Assembly (NCBI GenBank): GCA_009377755.1
Contig: WHTM01000006.1
Location: 62,001-126,000, forward strand
Reading direction: 5' to 3'
Length of the DNA: 64,000 nucleotides
From: Hyphomicrobiales bacterium
GTDB taxonomy: Bacteria > Pseudomonadota > Alphaproteobacteria > Rhizobiales > Xanthobacteraceae
In this document: piece after piece, positions 36,854 through 45,523 of the stretch
Layout of the letters: each line of letters starts with the position of its first letter
How positions within the stretch are numbered: position 1 is the first letter of the stretch
The notes under the pieces: model-generated
The model's database searches: none
Told to the model about the DNA's origin: nothing
Seen by the model: only the letters and a program-made list of their open reading frames with translations
Program-made: the position numbers and the translations under genes

Positions 36854-38278
36854 ATGATGGCTGACGCCGGTCTGACGCGAAAATCCGCGCGCGAGCTTGT
36901 CAACCTGATCCGGTCGCGCGCCGTGAGCCCGATCGAGGTGCTCGATGCACATCTCGACGCCATCGCACGGCTCAATCCGAAGCTCAACGCGGTGGTGACG
37001 CTCGCCGCCGATCAGGCGCGGGAAGGCGCCAAGGCGGCTGAACAATCCGTGGCGCACGGTGAGAGCGTTGGGCGGCTGCACGGCCTGCCGATCGGCGTCA
37101 AGGACAACACGCTGACCGCGCGCATCCGCACCACATTCGCCTCGCCGCTCTACAAGGACCACGTTCCGGACCAGGACGCCGAGGTGGTGCGCCGCCTCAA
37201 GGCCGCGGGCGCCATCGTCTTGGCCAAGACAAACACGCCCGAATTCGCCACCGGCGCCAACACCGTCAACACCATCTTCGGTGCCACCCACAATCCGTGG
37301 AACCCGAACCTGAGCCCGGCCGGATCCTCCGGCGGATCGGCAGCGGCGGTGGCGGCCGGGATGCTGCCGCTCGCGCAAGGAACGGATTTCGGCTGTTCCA
37401 TCCGGATTCCGGCGGCCTTCTGTGGCATCGTCGGGATTCGCGCGACACCAGGGCTCACTCCGAACTATCCTATGCCGCTTGCTTGGGACTTCGGGCAGAT
37501 TCACGGGCCGCTCGCGCGCACCGCCGAGGATGCCGCACTGTTCCTCGACGCCATCGTCGGCTTCAGCCGGCTGTCGCCGATCTCGGCGACGCCGCCCTGG
37601 GCGAGCGCGCTGGACATCGTCGACGGCACTGAGGACGCGACGGGCCTGCGCATCGCCTACGCGCCGGATATCGCCGGGATCGGCGTCGACGCCGAGGTCG
37701 ATGCCATCTGCCGGGCGACGGCGCTACGCCTGCGCGACCAGGGCGCCAGCGTCGAGGAGATCGCGTTCGATGCGTCCGACGGCCGCGATCCGTACCAGAC
37801 CTGGCGCGGCGCCTGGATGGTCGGACAGCAGTTCGCGCGGCTGGCACAACTCGAGCAGTTCGGCGAAAACCTCAAAGGGAATGTGAAGGCCGGGCTCAAG
37901 CTCACGGCGCTCGATATTGCTCAAGCGGAGCAGACGCGTTTCAAGGTGTTCCTGCGCTTCAAGGACTTGTTCGACCGGTTCGACCTCCTGCTGACGCCGG
38001 CCGCGCCGGTAAAGCCCTATCCGGTGGAGCTGAACTTCCCCGCCGAGATCAACGGCCGCAGGTTCGAGCACTATGTCGACTGGATCGCGCCGGCATTCCT
38101 GATCACGCTGGTCAGCCTGCCGGCGGGAAGCGTGCCGGCGGGCCTCTCCGGCGATGGGCTCCCGGTCGGCCTGCAGGTGGTGGCGCCGCGCTTCGAAGAG
38201 CCGCGCATCCTCTCGCTTTGCAAGCTGATCCAGCGCGCCCATCCGATCGGCTGGCCGCCAAACAGCGTTGCGGCATAG
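36854..38278 (+). CDS. Amidase (amidase-signature family)
   Basis: A 474-aa amidase-signature hydrolase. The Ser-cisSer-Lys triad is visible as K83 (IGVKDNT), S158 (PAGSSGGS) and S182 (FGCSIRIPA); the usual GGS is GCS, but the nucleophile is kept. Related enzymes hydrolyse carboxybiuret (AtzE), allophanate or other linear amides. Lying 11 bases after the ABC permease and downstream of a barbiturase/cyanuric acid hydrolase, it is a good candidate for cutting the linear amide made by ring opening. No small AtzG-like subunit gene precedes it. Confidence 0.9.
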   Translation: MMADAGLTRKSARELVNLIRSRAVSPIEVLDAHLDAIARLNPKLNAVVTLAADQAREGAKAAEQSVAHGESVGRLHGLPIGVKDNTLTARIRTTFASPLYKDHVPDQDAEVVRRLKAAGAIVLAKTNTPEFATGANTVNTIFGATHNPWNPNLSPAGSSGGSAAAVAAGMLPLAQGTDFGCSIRIPAAFCGIVGIRATPGLTPNYPMPLAWDFGQIHGPLARTAEDAALFLDAIVGFSRLSPISATPPWASALDIVDGTEDATGLRIAYAPDIAGIGVDAEVDAICRATALRLRDQGASVEEIAFDASDGRDPYQTWRGAWMVGQQFARLAQLEQFGENLKGNVKAGLKLTALDIAQAEQTRFKVFLRFKDLFDRFDLLLTPAAPVKPYPVELNFPAEINGRRFEHYVDWIAPAFLITLVSLPAGSVPAGLSGDGLPVGLQVVAPRFEEPRILSLCKLIQRAHPIGWPPNSVAA

Positions 38279-38286
38279 AATGCGGC

Positions 38287-39066
38287 ATGTCTGCCGATAA
38301 ATCTCAGGAAGTGCTCACGCTGATTCCGCTGCGCGGGGTGCCGCTGGTGCAACCCGGCGACGATCTGCCCGGCATCATCATTCATGCATTGGCGGAGTCG
38401 AACACGGCGCTGCAGCCGCGCGACGTCCTCATCCTCGCGCAGAAGATCGTTTCCAAGGCCGAGGGCCGCATCGTCGACCTCAAGACGGTGACGCCATCGA
38501 CGCGCGCCGTTGCGCTGGCACACGCGACCGCCAAGGACCCGCGCGTGGTCGAGCTGATCCTCGCGGAGTCGACCGAGATTCTGCGGCAACGTCCCGGCGC
38601 CATCATCGTCGCGCACCGCCTCGGCTACGTGCTGGCCAATGCCGGCATCGACATGTCGAACGTCGGGCCGGACGGCGAGGAACGCGCGCTGCTGCTGCCG
38701 GCCGATCCGGACCGCTCATGCCGGGAGCTTCGTGAACGCTTGCGCGAACGCACCGGCGCCGACGCCGCGGTGCTGGTCATCGACAGCTTCGGCCGCGCCT
38801 GGCGCAACGGGACGGTCGGGACGGCGATCGGCGTCAGCGGCTTCCCGGCGCTCGCCGACCTGCGCGGCAAGCTCGACCTGTTCGGCCGCCCGTTGCAGAT
38901 CACCGAGGTGGGCCTCGCCGACGAGCTCGCCGCGGCCGCATCCCTGCTGATGGGGCAAGCCGCGGAAGGCGCCCCGGTCGTGCTGGCGCGCGGCGTGCCT
39001 TACGAGCGGCGCGAATCCGGAATACAAGAATTGCTGCGCCCCAAGGCGCAGGATTTGTTTCGCTGA
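38287..39066 (+). CDS. cofE: Coenzyme F420-0:L-glutamate ligase
   Basis: A 259-aa CofE protein. ILAQKIVSKAEGRIVDL, HRLGYVLANAGIDMSNVGPD and DSFGRAWRNGTVGTAIGVSG are the GTP/metal-binding and fold-defining segments. It adds glutamates to F420-0 using GTP. In mycobacteria the same domain is the N-terminal half of FbiB; here the two halves are separate neighbouring genes. The start lies 8 bases after the amidase stop, so the cofactor gene is in the catabolic operon. Confidence 0.94.
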   Translation: MSADKSQEVLTLIPLRGVPLVQPGDDLPGIIIHALAESNTALQPRDVLILAQKIVSKAEGRIVDLKTVTPSTRAVALAHATAKDPRVVELILAESTEILRQRPGAIIVAHRLGYVLANAGIDMSNVGPDGEERALLLPADPDRSCRELRERLRERTGADAAVLVIDSFGRAWRNGTVGTAIGVSGFPALADLRGKLDLFGRPLQITEVGLADELAAAASLLMGQAAEGAPVVLARGVPYERRESGIQELLRPKAQDLFR

Positions 39067-39077
39067 GCGAACGCCGC

Positions 39078-39713
39078 ATGAACGAGACGGACCCGACCGT
39101 GCCTCCGGCGAGTCTCTATTCACTGCTCGCTGGCCGGCGCTCGGTCCGCCGCTATCGTCCCGACCCGGTTCCTGCCGACATCGTGCAGCGGCTGGTGCAG
39201 GCCGCGGCCGCGGCGCCGTCGGCGCACAACCGGCAGCCGTGGCGCTATGTCGTCGTCGAGGATGCGGCCACGAAGGCGAAGCTGGCGCAGGCCATGGGCC
39301 GACAGCTCGCCGAAGACCGCGCTCGCGACGGCGACGACGCCGACGCGATCCGCCTCGACGTGGAGCGCTCGTTTGCCCGCATCACCGGAGCGCCGGTCAT
39401 GATCCTCGCCTGCCTGACGCTCGGCGAGATGGACGCCTATCCCGACCCGAAGCGGCGCGATGCGGAATTCCTCATGGCGGTGCAGAGCACCGCCATGGCG
39501 ACGCAGAACCTGCTGCTGGCGGCGCATGCGGAGGGGCTCGGCGCCTGCTGGATGTGCGCGCCGCTGTTCTGTCCCGATACGGTGCGTGCCGCGCTCACCC
39601 TGCCGGCGGACTGGCAGCCGCAGGGGCTGATCACGCTCGGCTATCCACAACAGCCCGGCAAGGCGCGGCCGCGGAAATCACTGGCCGACATCCTGCTGGT
39701 GTGGTGGATTTGA
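39078..39713 (+). CDS. FbiB C-terminal-like nitroreductase (putative dehydro-F420-0 reductase)
   Basis: A 211-aa FMN nitroreductase-fold protein (LLAGRRSVRRYRPDPVPADI; APSAHNRQPWRYVVVED; AAHAEGLGACWMCAPLFCP; PQGLITLGYP). It matches the C-terminal domain of mycobacterial FbiB, which reduces the dehydro-F420 precursor. The gene follows cofE by 11 bases. Its last four residues before the stop (VWWI) are encoded by the left arm of a hairpin repeat at 39699-39769, which suggests that repeat insertion reset the C-terminus. Confidence 0.88.
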   Translation: MNETDPTVPPASLYSLLAGRRSVRRYRPDPVPADIVQRLVQAAAAAPSAHNRQPWRYVVVEDAATKAKLAQAMGRQLAEDRARDGDDADAIRLDVERSFARITGAPVMILACLTLGEMDAYPDPKRRDAEFLMAVQSTAMATQNLLLAAHAEGLGACWMCAPLFCPDTVRAALTLPADWQPQGLITLGYPQQPGKARPRKSLADILLVWWI

Positions 39714-39769
39714 AGTTCCTGCCATTTTTGCGGCATCCTCTTCGCAGGAACTTCAAATCCAAACCACAC
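39699..39769. repeat. Hairpin repeat, GATTTGAAGTTCCTGC type (locus 1)
   Basis: Arms GTGTGGTGGATTTGAAGTTC and GAACTTCAAATCCAAACCAC. It overlaps the last codons of the nitroreductase gene. A copy of the same type lies at 55899-55975. Confidence 0.8.
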
Positions 39770-39784
39770 TGCTTCATAAGGTTG

Positions 39785-39860
39785 CTAGTGTCGCTATGAT
39801 TCGGAAGTTCGCTCCAGAACGGGCTGTAAACTCAAGCGAACTTCCGAATCGCGACACTAG
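39785..39860. repeat. CTAGTG-ended hairpin repeat, TCCGAAGTTCG type (locus 1)
   Basis: Starts CTAGTGTCGCTATGATTCGG and ends with the complementary CCGAATCGCGACACTAG. It sits 25 bases before cofD and shares its inner arm GGAAGTTCG with the hairpin at 55989-56064. Confidence 0.8.
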
Positions 39861-39885
39861 CCGCCGAGGTGGAGCGGGGACGCGC

Positions 39886-40824
39886 ATGATCGTCGCCATG
39901 GCCGGCGGTGTCGGAGGCGCGAAGCTCGCCGACGGGTTGGCGCGCTGCATCGGCACGGAGCTCACGGTCATCGTCAATACCGGCGACGACTTCGAACACC
40001 TCGGGCTCCACATCTCGCCCGATCTCGACACGGTGATGTATACGCTCGCCGGGATCGCCAACCCGGCGACCGGCTGGGGCATTGCCGGCGAAACCTGGAA
40101 CACGCTCGAACACGTGGCGCGCCTGGGCGGCCCCGATTGGTTCAAGCTCGGCGACCGCGATCTCGCGACGCATATCCTGCGCACGCAACGCCTACGCGGC
40201 GGCGAACGGTTGACCGATATCACGGCCGGCCTGTGCAGTGCGCTTGGGCTGCCGGCGCGCGTGCTGCCGATGAGCGACGATCCCGTGCGCACCATCGTAC
40301 AGAGCGGCGCCGACCGCTATCCGTTCCAGGACTATTTCGTACGGCTCAAATGCGCGGTGCCGGTCACGGCCTTGCATTTCGAGGGGGTTGCGTCGGCGCG
40401 CCCGAGCCGGGAGGTCGAGGCGGCGTTGACGGACCCATCGCTGACAGCCATCGTTCTCTGTCCGTCCAATCCCTATCTCAGCATCGATCCGATCCTGGCG
40501 GTTCCTGGAATGCGCTTGCTGATCGGCAAGGCCGGCGTTCCGGTCGTGGCGGTGTCGCCGATCATCGGAGGTGCCGCGGTGAAGGGACCGGCGGCGAAGA
40601 TCATGGCCGAGCTTGGCGTGACCCCGTCCGTCACCGGCATTGCCGAGCACTACAGAGGACTGATCGACGGCCTGATGATCGACGCGGTCGATGCGGACCT
40701 CGCCGGCGGTATTGAGGCCATGGGTATCCGCGTGCGAACGGCGCCGATCTTGATGCGCACGAACGAGGATCGGCGGAAGCTTGCAGAGGAGTGCATCACG
40801 TTCGCCATGGCATTGGCGTCGTAG
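39886..40824 (+). CDS. cofD: 2-phospho-L-lactate/PEP transferase (CofD/FbiA)
   Basis: A 312-aa CofD protein: MIVAMAGGVGGAKLADGLAR, VNTGDDFEHLGLHISPDLDT and CPSNPYLSIDPILAVPGM are the nucleotide and Fo-binding segments. It joins the activated three-carbon phospho unit from CofC to the deazaflavin Fo, giving F420-0 or its dehydro form. I start at 39886, which has GGAG/GGGGA upstream; the longer frame reads through a hairpin repeat. The TAG stop is supplied by the REP element that follows. Confidence 0.94.
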   Translation: MIVAMAGGVGGAKLADGLARCIGTELTVIVNTGDDFEHLGLHISPDLDTVMYTLAGIANPATGWGIAGETWNTLEHVARLGGPDWFKLGDRDLATHILRTQRLRGGERLTDITAGLCSALGLPARVLPMSDDPVRTIVQSGADRYPFQDYFVRLKCAVPVTALHFEGVASARPSREVEAALTDPSLTAIVLCPSNPYLSIDPILAVPGMRLLIGKAGVPVVAVSPIIGGAAVKGPAAKIMAELGVTPSVTGIAEHYRGLIDGLMIDAVDADLAGGIEAMGIRVRTAPILMRTNEDRRKLAEECITFAMALAS

Positions 40825-40852
40825 GGTGGGTTAGGCGCGCCGTAACCCACCG
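40821..40852 (+). repeat. REP element of the RAYT family, forward copy
   Basis: GTAGGGTGGGTTAGGCGCGC and continuation closely match the REP at 1983-2015. It contains the cofD stop codon. Confidence 0.75.
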
Positions 40853-40873
40853 TCTGAGTTCGCGGCGAGTCGC

Positions 40874-40911
40874 ATGGTGGGTTACGCGCCTGCGGCGCTA
40901 ACCCACCCTAC
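40874..40911 (-). repeat. REP element of the RAYT family, inverted copy
   Basis: ATGGTGGGTTACGCGCCTGC... GCGCTAACCCACCCTAC, inverted relative to 40821-40852. The pair forms a BIME-like doublet between the convergent cofD and DUF1989 genes and may terminate both. Confidence 0.75.
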
Positions 40912-40926
40912 GAAGAATCGCATGCA

Positions 40927-41556
40927 TCAATCCGGTTGCCAGACCGACACCTGGATCGGCGTCGGATTGTGCCCCGAGCACGGGTTGAGCAGCTGCGGGC
41001 AGTTCGAGATGACCACGATCACGTCCTTTTCGGCACGTAAATCGACGTAGTCGCCGGGCTTGGAGATGCCGTCGGCGATGGCGATATGGCCGTCGCCGCG
41101 CACCGGCACGTGCATGAAGAAGTTGATGTTGGCCGGGATGTCGCGCTGCGTCATGCCGAGCTCGCCGAGCGCCTCGATGAAATTGTCGCGGCAGGAGTTC
41201 GGTCCCGGCTTGCCGTAGCGCACGGTATTGATCTCGCGGCTGCAATTGCCGGCCAGCGTGTCGTGCCTGCCGCAGGTGTCGTCGATGATCATCATCAGCG
41301 GCTGCGCCAGATCGTCGTAGATCACGCAGCCCTTCGAGAGATAGATGCTGAAGGCGAGCTTGATGGTATTGGCGGCGTTGTAGCGGACGGCGGTGTTGGT
41401 GGCGTCGTAGATGATGGTGTCGACCGCCTGACAGCCTTCCAGGTCGACGATCCGCAGCACCGTTCCCGTGGCGAGGCGCTTGTGCCAATAGGCTCCGGCC
41501 GGCACCGTCTCGTCGCTCAGGATTTTGCCGGGAATTCTTGCCAATGTCGTTGTCAT
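40927..41556 (-). CDS. DUF1989 (urea carboxylase-associated) family protein
   Basis: A 209-aa protein of the family that includes the urea carboxylase-associated proteins, some of which form a carboxyguanidine deiminase. DLEGCQAVDTIIYDA, DTCGRHDTLAGNCSRE and CPQLLNPCSGHNPTPIQV contain the conserved Cys/His/Asp residues that bind metal in the family. I start at 41556 (MTTTLARIPGKILSDETVPA). It is divergent from a binding-protein-fold gene with 37 bases between starts. A role in processing a urea- or guanidine-like nitrogen product fits the neighbourhood but is inferred. Confidence 0.85.
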   Translation of the reverse strand: MTTTLARIPGKILSDETVPAGAYWHKRLATGTVLRIVDLEGCQAVDTIIYDATNTAVRYNAANTIKLAFSIYLSKGCVIYDDLAQPLMMIIDDTCGRHDTLAGNCSREINTVRYGKPGPNSCRDNFIEALGELGMTQRDIPANINFFMHVPVRGDGHIAIADGISKPGDYVDLRAEKDVIVVISNCPQLLNPCSGHNPTPIQVSVWQPD

Positions 41557-41593
41557 CGGACCCTCACGTTCTTGAATTGATGGGCATACGCAC

Positions 41594-42520
41594 ATGAAGC
41601 TCGCCGTCCCCGATATGCTGTCGAACTCCTACTTTCCGGCGCTTGCCGCCGTGGAACTGGGATTCTTCCGCGACGAGGGGCTCGACGTTGCGCTGGAGCT
41701 GATGTCGCCCGCCGACAAGGCTTATGCGGCGATGCGCGACGGGGAGGTCGATTTCGTCGGCGCCGAGGCGCACGCGGCGCTCGCGGTCTTCCCCGAATGG
41801 CGCGGCGTGAAGCTCGCGTGCGCGCAGGCGCAGGGAATGTACTGGTTTCTGGTGATGCGGGCGGATCTCGGCGCGAAGCGCGGCGATATCGACGTGGTCC
41901 GCGGGCGGCGCATCGGCGCCGCGCCGTTCGTCGAGCTCTGCTTGCGCCGGCTGCTGATCGAGGCCGGCATCGATCCGGAGCGCGACAAGGTGTCGATCGG
42001 TCCCGTCCCCGGCTCGCTCGGCCTCAAGGTGAACACCGGCGTGACGGTGGCGAAGGCGCTGGAGGACGGCGTCATCGACGGCTTCTGGGCGAACGGGATG
42101 GGGGCGGAGATCGCGGTGCGCCGCGGCATCGGCACCGTCGTGCTCGACGTGCGCCGCGGCGACGGGCCGAAACGATGCTTCGACTACACGTTCCCCGGAT
42201 TTGCCGCGACCGACCGGCTGATCGCAGCGAAGCCGGACGTCATCGCTGCCGCTGTCCGTGCCATCGTAGCGACCCAGGCCGCACTGAAGCGGAACGTGAC
42301 GCTCGCGACCGCGGTTGGCCGCAAGCTGTTTCCGCCGCAGGAGGCGGAGCTGATCGCGGGGCTGGTCGGACGCGACCTGCCCTACTATGACGCGGCCGTT
42401 TCCGAACACATCGTCACCGTGATGAACGACTTCGCACGCGATGTCGGCCTGCTCACGGGCCGCCCGCGCTACCAGGATGTCGTGGCCACGGCGTTCGCGC
42501 ATGTCTGGCACGTCGCTTAG
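41594..42520 (+). CDS. NMT1/THI5-like protein without signal peptide
   Basis: A 308-aa protein with the periplasmic-binding fold of NMT1/THI5-like receptors (MKLAVPDMLSNSYFPALAAV, ELGFFRDEGLDVALELMSPA, KALEDGVIDGFWANGMGAEI). Its conserved first strand begins at residue 2, so there is no room for a signal peptide; it is therefore either a cytoplasmic enzyme-like or sensor protein or has a mis-set start. No upstream in-frame start would add a leader before the divergent gene. An ABC importer of the same class follows on the other strand. Confidence 0.75.
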   Translation: MKLAVPDMLSNSYFPALAAVELGFFRDEGLDVALELMSPADKAYAAMRDGEVDFVGAEAHAALAVFPEWRGVKLACAQAQGMYWFLVMRADLGAKRGDIDVVRGRRIGAAPFVELCLRRLLIEAGIDPERDKVSIGPVPGSLGLKVNTGVTVAKALEDGVIDGFWANGMGAEIAVRRGIGTVVLDVRRGDGPKRCFDYTFPGFAATDRLIAAKPDVIAAAVRAIVATQAALKRNVTLATAVGRKLFPPQEAELIAGLVGRDLPYYDAAVSEHIVTVMNDFARDVGLLTGRPRYQDVVATAFAHVWHVA

Positions 42521-42552
42521 GTCTAGTGCTCGCAGCAATGATTCGCGCGTGG

Positions 42553-42680
42553 TCCATGCTTCGAGATGCCGTTCCTCGCTTCGCGACGAATGGCTCCTCA
42601 GCATGAGGTTGAGTTTATTGAACGACCTCATCCTGAGGAGCGTGCGCCGCCTCGGCGGCGCACGCGTCTCGAAGGATGGA
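42553..42680. repeat. Palindromic intergenic repeat (CCTCATCCTGAGGAGC type)
   Basis: TCCATGCTTCGAGATGCC at the left pairs with CGCGTCTCGAAGGATGGA at the right, with CCTCAGCATGAGG and CCTCATCCTGAGG inside. Located between convergent genes, so possibly a terminator; related in sequence to the hairpin at 24095. Confidence 0.65.
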
Positions 42681-42725
42681 GCCCCAAGCGGATTCGCGAA
42701 AGCGAACACGAGATCGATAGTGGCC

Positions 42726-43808
42726 TTACGAGCGCTTCGGCGGAATGTACTTTGCCGACCGCGCCTCCACGGCGGACCATTCCGCGTCGGTCAGCTTGAC
42801 CTCGCCGACGAACTTGTTGGTGTACAGCTTCTCGGCCAGCGGCAGATTCTTGACACCCATATAGGTCTTCACAGATTCGGCCGTGACCTTCATCAGCTCC
42901 GGCTCCATGTAGCCGAGACCTTTTTCCTTGAATGACGGCACCATGCCCAGCGCCGTGCTGATGGCTGCGCCGTACTCGATGACCTTCTGGTTGGTGACGG
43001 CGCCTTTAAACTCCTTCACCATGTCGAGATGGATCTTCACCGACTCTTCGGGATTGAGATAGAGGTATTTCAGTCCCTCCATGATTCCGCTCATGAAAGC
43101 CTGGCAAAGCTCGGGCTTCTTGTCGATCGTGCTTTGCTTGGCCGCGACGGCGAGGCTGTACATCTTCACCCCGTAGTCCTCGTAGAGGATGCTGTTGAGC
43201 TCCTGGCCTTGCGCCCAGATGGTGGGTGCAATGCTGCCGAAGAAATTGCCGATCGCCTTGACCTGCCCTTCGGCCAGCGCCTTCATCAGGCCGGGCGCAT
43301 CCATGGTGACCTTCTTGACCTTGCTGTCGTCGATGCCGGTCGCCTTGACGAAGGCAGGCCACAACTGGAAATCGCCGCTGCCGACGTCGAAGCCAACGGT
43401 TTCACCTTCCAGGTGCTTCGGCGTGGTGATGTTGGAATCCTTGCGGGCGAAGATGCCGATCGGCGAGCGCGGCCAAGTGCCGCCGATCGCGACGAGGTCG
43501 AGGCCGCGGCCCGCGCAATTCATCATGACGGCAAGATCGATCAGTCCGAAGTCATACTGACCTTGATCGACCGGAACGCAGACGCGGCCTGAGCCGAAGC
43601 CGCGATCGATGGTGACGTCGAGACCGCGCTTCTCCCAGAAGCCCTTTGCCTTGGCCACGAAGGTGAAGCTGAACGTGCCGAGCGGCAGCCACGGCAGCGT
43701 GAACTTGACCGGCGTCGCCGCCTTGACCGCAGGTGACGGAAAGCCGAACGCACCGGCAGCCGCAACGGCGCCGGTCATGGTCAGAAACGAACGTCGATGC
43801 AAGGTCAT
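42726..43808 (-). CDS. ABC transporter substrate-binding protein (NMT1/THI5-like), Tat-type signal
   Basis: A 360-aa receptor with a twin-arginine-like leader (MTLHRRSFLTMTGAVAAAGA) followed by VKFTLPWLPLGTFSFTFVAK and AKGFWEKRGLDVTIDRGFGS. The RR-x-FL motif suggests export by Tat, which is unusual for this class and may mean folding before export. It is the last gene of a minus-strand ATPase-permease-receptor operon facing the molybdenum hydroxylase genes. Confidence 0.88.
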   Translation of the reverse strand: MTLHRRSFLTMTGAVAAAGAFGFPSPAVKAATPVKFTLPWLPLGTFSFTFVAKAKGFWEKRGLDVTIDRGFGSGRVCVPVDQGQYDFGLIDLAVMMNCAGRGLDLVAIGGTWPRSPIGIFARKDSNITTPKHLEGETVGFDVGSGDFQLWPAFVKATGIDDSKVKKVTMDAPGLMKALAEGQVKAIGNFFGSIAPTIWAQGQELNSILYEDYGVKMYSLAVAAKQSTIDKKPELCQAFMSGIMEGLKYLYLNPEESVKIHLDMVKEFKGAVTNQKVIEYGAAISTALGMVPSFKEKGLGYMEPELMKVTAESVKTYMGVKNLPLAEKLYTNKFVGEVKLTDAEWSAVEARSAKYIPPKRS

Positions 43809-43923
43809 GGCTCAAGTCCTCCTTCCAGGGCTGGATTTCGATTGGACATTCTCCGGCACTTTCAGTCGCGGCGATCATCGGCCGGTCCATTGCTCGACCT
43901 GTGATCGCCGTCGCGCATTGTCC

Positions 43924-44712
43924 TTAACCGCCTCCACCGACCGCCTCCGCCGGAGCCTGCCAGTACACCGCCCGGCTCTCCGCGACCGCAATGATCCAGT
44001 AGAGCGCTAGGCCGGCAATGCTCAACACCGTGATCGCCGCCATCATCAGCGGCGTGTCGAGCAGCCCGCCGGCGAGCTTGATCAGGTAGCCGATCCCCTC
44101 CTGCGACGCGACGAACTCGGCGACAATGACGCCAATGATCGCCAGCGTGATCGAGATCTTCATGCCGGCGAAGATGTACGGCAGCGCGTTCGGCATGCGG
44201 ATCTTCCAGAAGATCTGCCAGCGCGTGCCCATGAAGGTGCGCGCCATGCGCTGGATGTCCTCGTCGACCGACTGGAACCCCATCGCCGCGTTGATCGTCA
44301 TCGGGAAGAACGAAATCAGGAACGCCAGCAGCAGACTCGACATGGTCCCCGTGCCGAACCAGACGACGAACAGCGGTGCTATCGCGATTTTCGGGATCAC
44401 CTGCGAGACCACGATCACCGGATAGAAGCCACGGCGAATGATCTCCGAATAGGTGATCACGATGGCGACCAGGATGCCGCCGACGACGGCGAGCAGGAAT
44501 CCCAGCACCGTCAGGTAGATCGACGGCCACAGGTGGGCCAGCAGAAGATCGTAGCGGGCGACGATGACCGCGAAGATTTCCGACGGCGGCGGCAGGATGA
44601 TGCTCCGCATGCCGGTCACGTGCACGGCCGCTTCCCATGCCATCAGCCCCAAGACCGTGAACAGCGTCGGCCAGAAGGCGGCGGCGATATGTTTCGACAG
44701 ATTAGCCGGCAT
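43924..44712 (-). CDS. ABC transporter permease (nitrate/sulfonate/NMT1 class)
   Basis: A 262-aa membrane protein with about six hydrophobic segments (for example AAFWPTLFTVLGLMAWEAAV and IYLTVLGFLLAVVGGILVAI) and the EAA loop MARTFMGTRWQIFWKIRMPNA. Its start overlaps the ATPase gene end by 11 bases. Confidence 0.92.
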   Translation of the reverse strand: MPANLSKHIAAAFWPTLFTVLGLMAWEAAVHVTGMRSIILPPPSEIFAVIVARYDLLLAHLWPSIYLTVLGFLLAVVGGILVAIVITYSEIIRRGFYPVIVVSQVIPKIAIAPLFVVWFGTGTMSSLLLAFLISFFPMTINAAMGFQSVDEDIQRMARTFMGTRWQIFWKIRMPNALPYIFAGMKISITLAIIGVIVAEFVASQEGIGYLIKLAGGLLDTPLMMAAITVLSIAGLALYWIIAVAESRAVYWQAPAEAVGGGG

Positions 44713-45523
44713 GGCTGGTCTCGATGGCTCGGCGCAGATGGCGCACCATACGGTTGAAGCTTTCGTCCTCGGTCATGCCGATATGCCGAGGACGGGGGAT
44801 GTCCACCCTCAGCTCCTCGATGATGGTCGCCGGCCGGCGACCCATCACCAGCACGCGATCGGACAGCAGCACCGCCTCGCGGATGCTGTGCGTCACGAAC
44901 AGCACGGTCTTGCGGTTGACCTGCCAGATGCGCAACAGTTCTATCGCCATCTCGTCGCGCGTGATCGCGTCGAGCGCGCTGAACGGCTCATCCATCAGGA
45001 GGATGCTCGGATTGTGGACGAGCGCGCGGCAAATCGCCGTTCGCTGCCGCATACCGCCCGACAGTTGCCGCGGCAGCATGTCGACGAAATCGTCGATCTT
45101 GGCCATGCGCAAGAGATCAAGCGCACGCGCCTTGTATTCGGCCTGCGGCAACCGCAACAGTTCGACCGGAAACATCACGTTCTGCAGGACGGTGCGCCAC
45201 GGCAGCAGCACCGGGCTCTGGAACACGACGCCGACCTCGCGGCGTGGGCCGTTCACCGGAGTGCCGTTGATGACGATGCCGCCCCCGGTGACGTCGACCA
45301 GCCCGGCAATCATCATCAGCAACGTGCTCTTGCCGCAGCCGCTCGGACCCAGCACGCTGACGAATTCGCCGTCAACGACGTCCAGCGTCACCTCGCGGAT
45401 CGCCTCCAGTTGATCGTAGACCTTCCTCACCGAGGCAACGCGCAACACAGAGACCCGGCCGCGCTCCTGGTCGGGTGCCGGCACGTCCATGTCCATGGCG
45501 CGCGACGCAGCTAAGCTCGTCAT
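44702..45523 (-). CDS. ABC transporter ATPase (nitrate/sulfonate/NMT1 class)
   Basis: A 273-aa ATPase: Walker A LGPSGCGKSTLL, signature LSGGMRQR, Walker B ILLMDEPFSALD, switch VTHSIREAV. First gene of the second importer operon and divergent from the CoxL gene at 45859. An internal ATG at residue 10 is a possible alternative start, as the ribosome site of the first is weak. Confidence 0.92.
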   Translation of the reverse strand: MTSLAASRAMDMDVPAPDQERGRVSVLRVASVRKVYDQLEAIREVTLDVVDGEFVSVLGPSGCGKSTLLMMIAGLVDVTGGGIVINGTPVNGPRREVGVVFQSPVLLPWRTVLQNVMFPVELLRLPQAEYKARALDLLRMAKIDDFVDMLPRQLSGGMRQRTAICRALVHNPSILLMDEPFSALDAITRDEMAIELLRIWQVNRKTVLFVTHSIREAVLLSDRVLVMGRRPATIIEELRVDIPRPRHIGMTEDESFNRMVRHLRRAIETSHAG

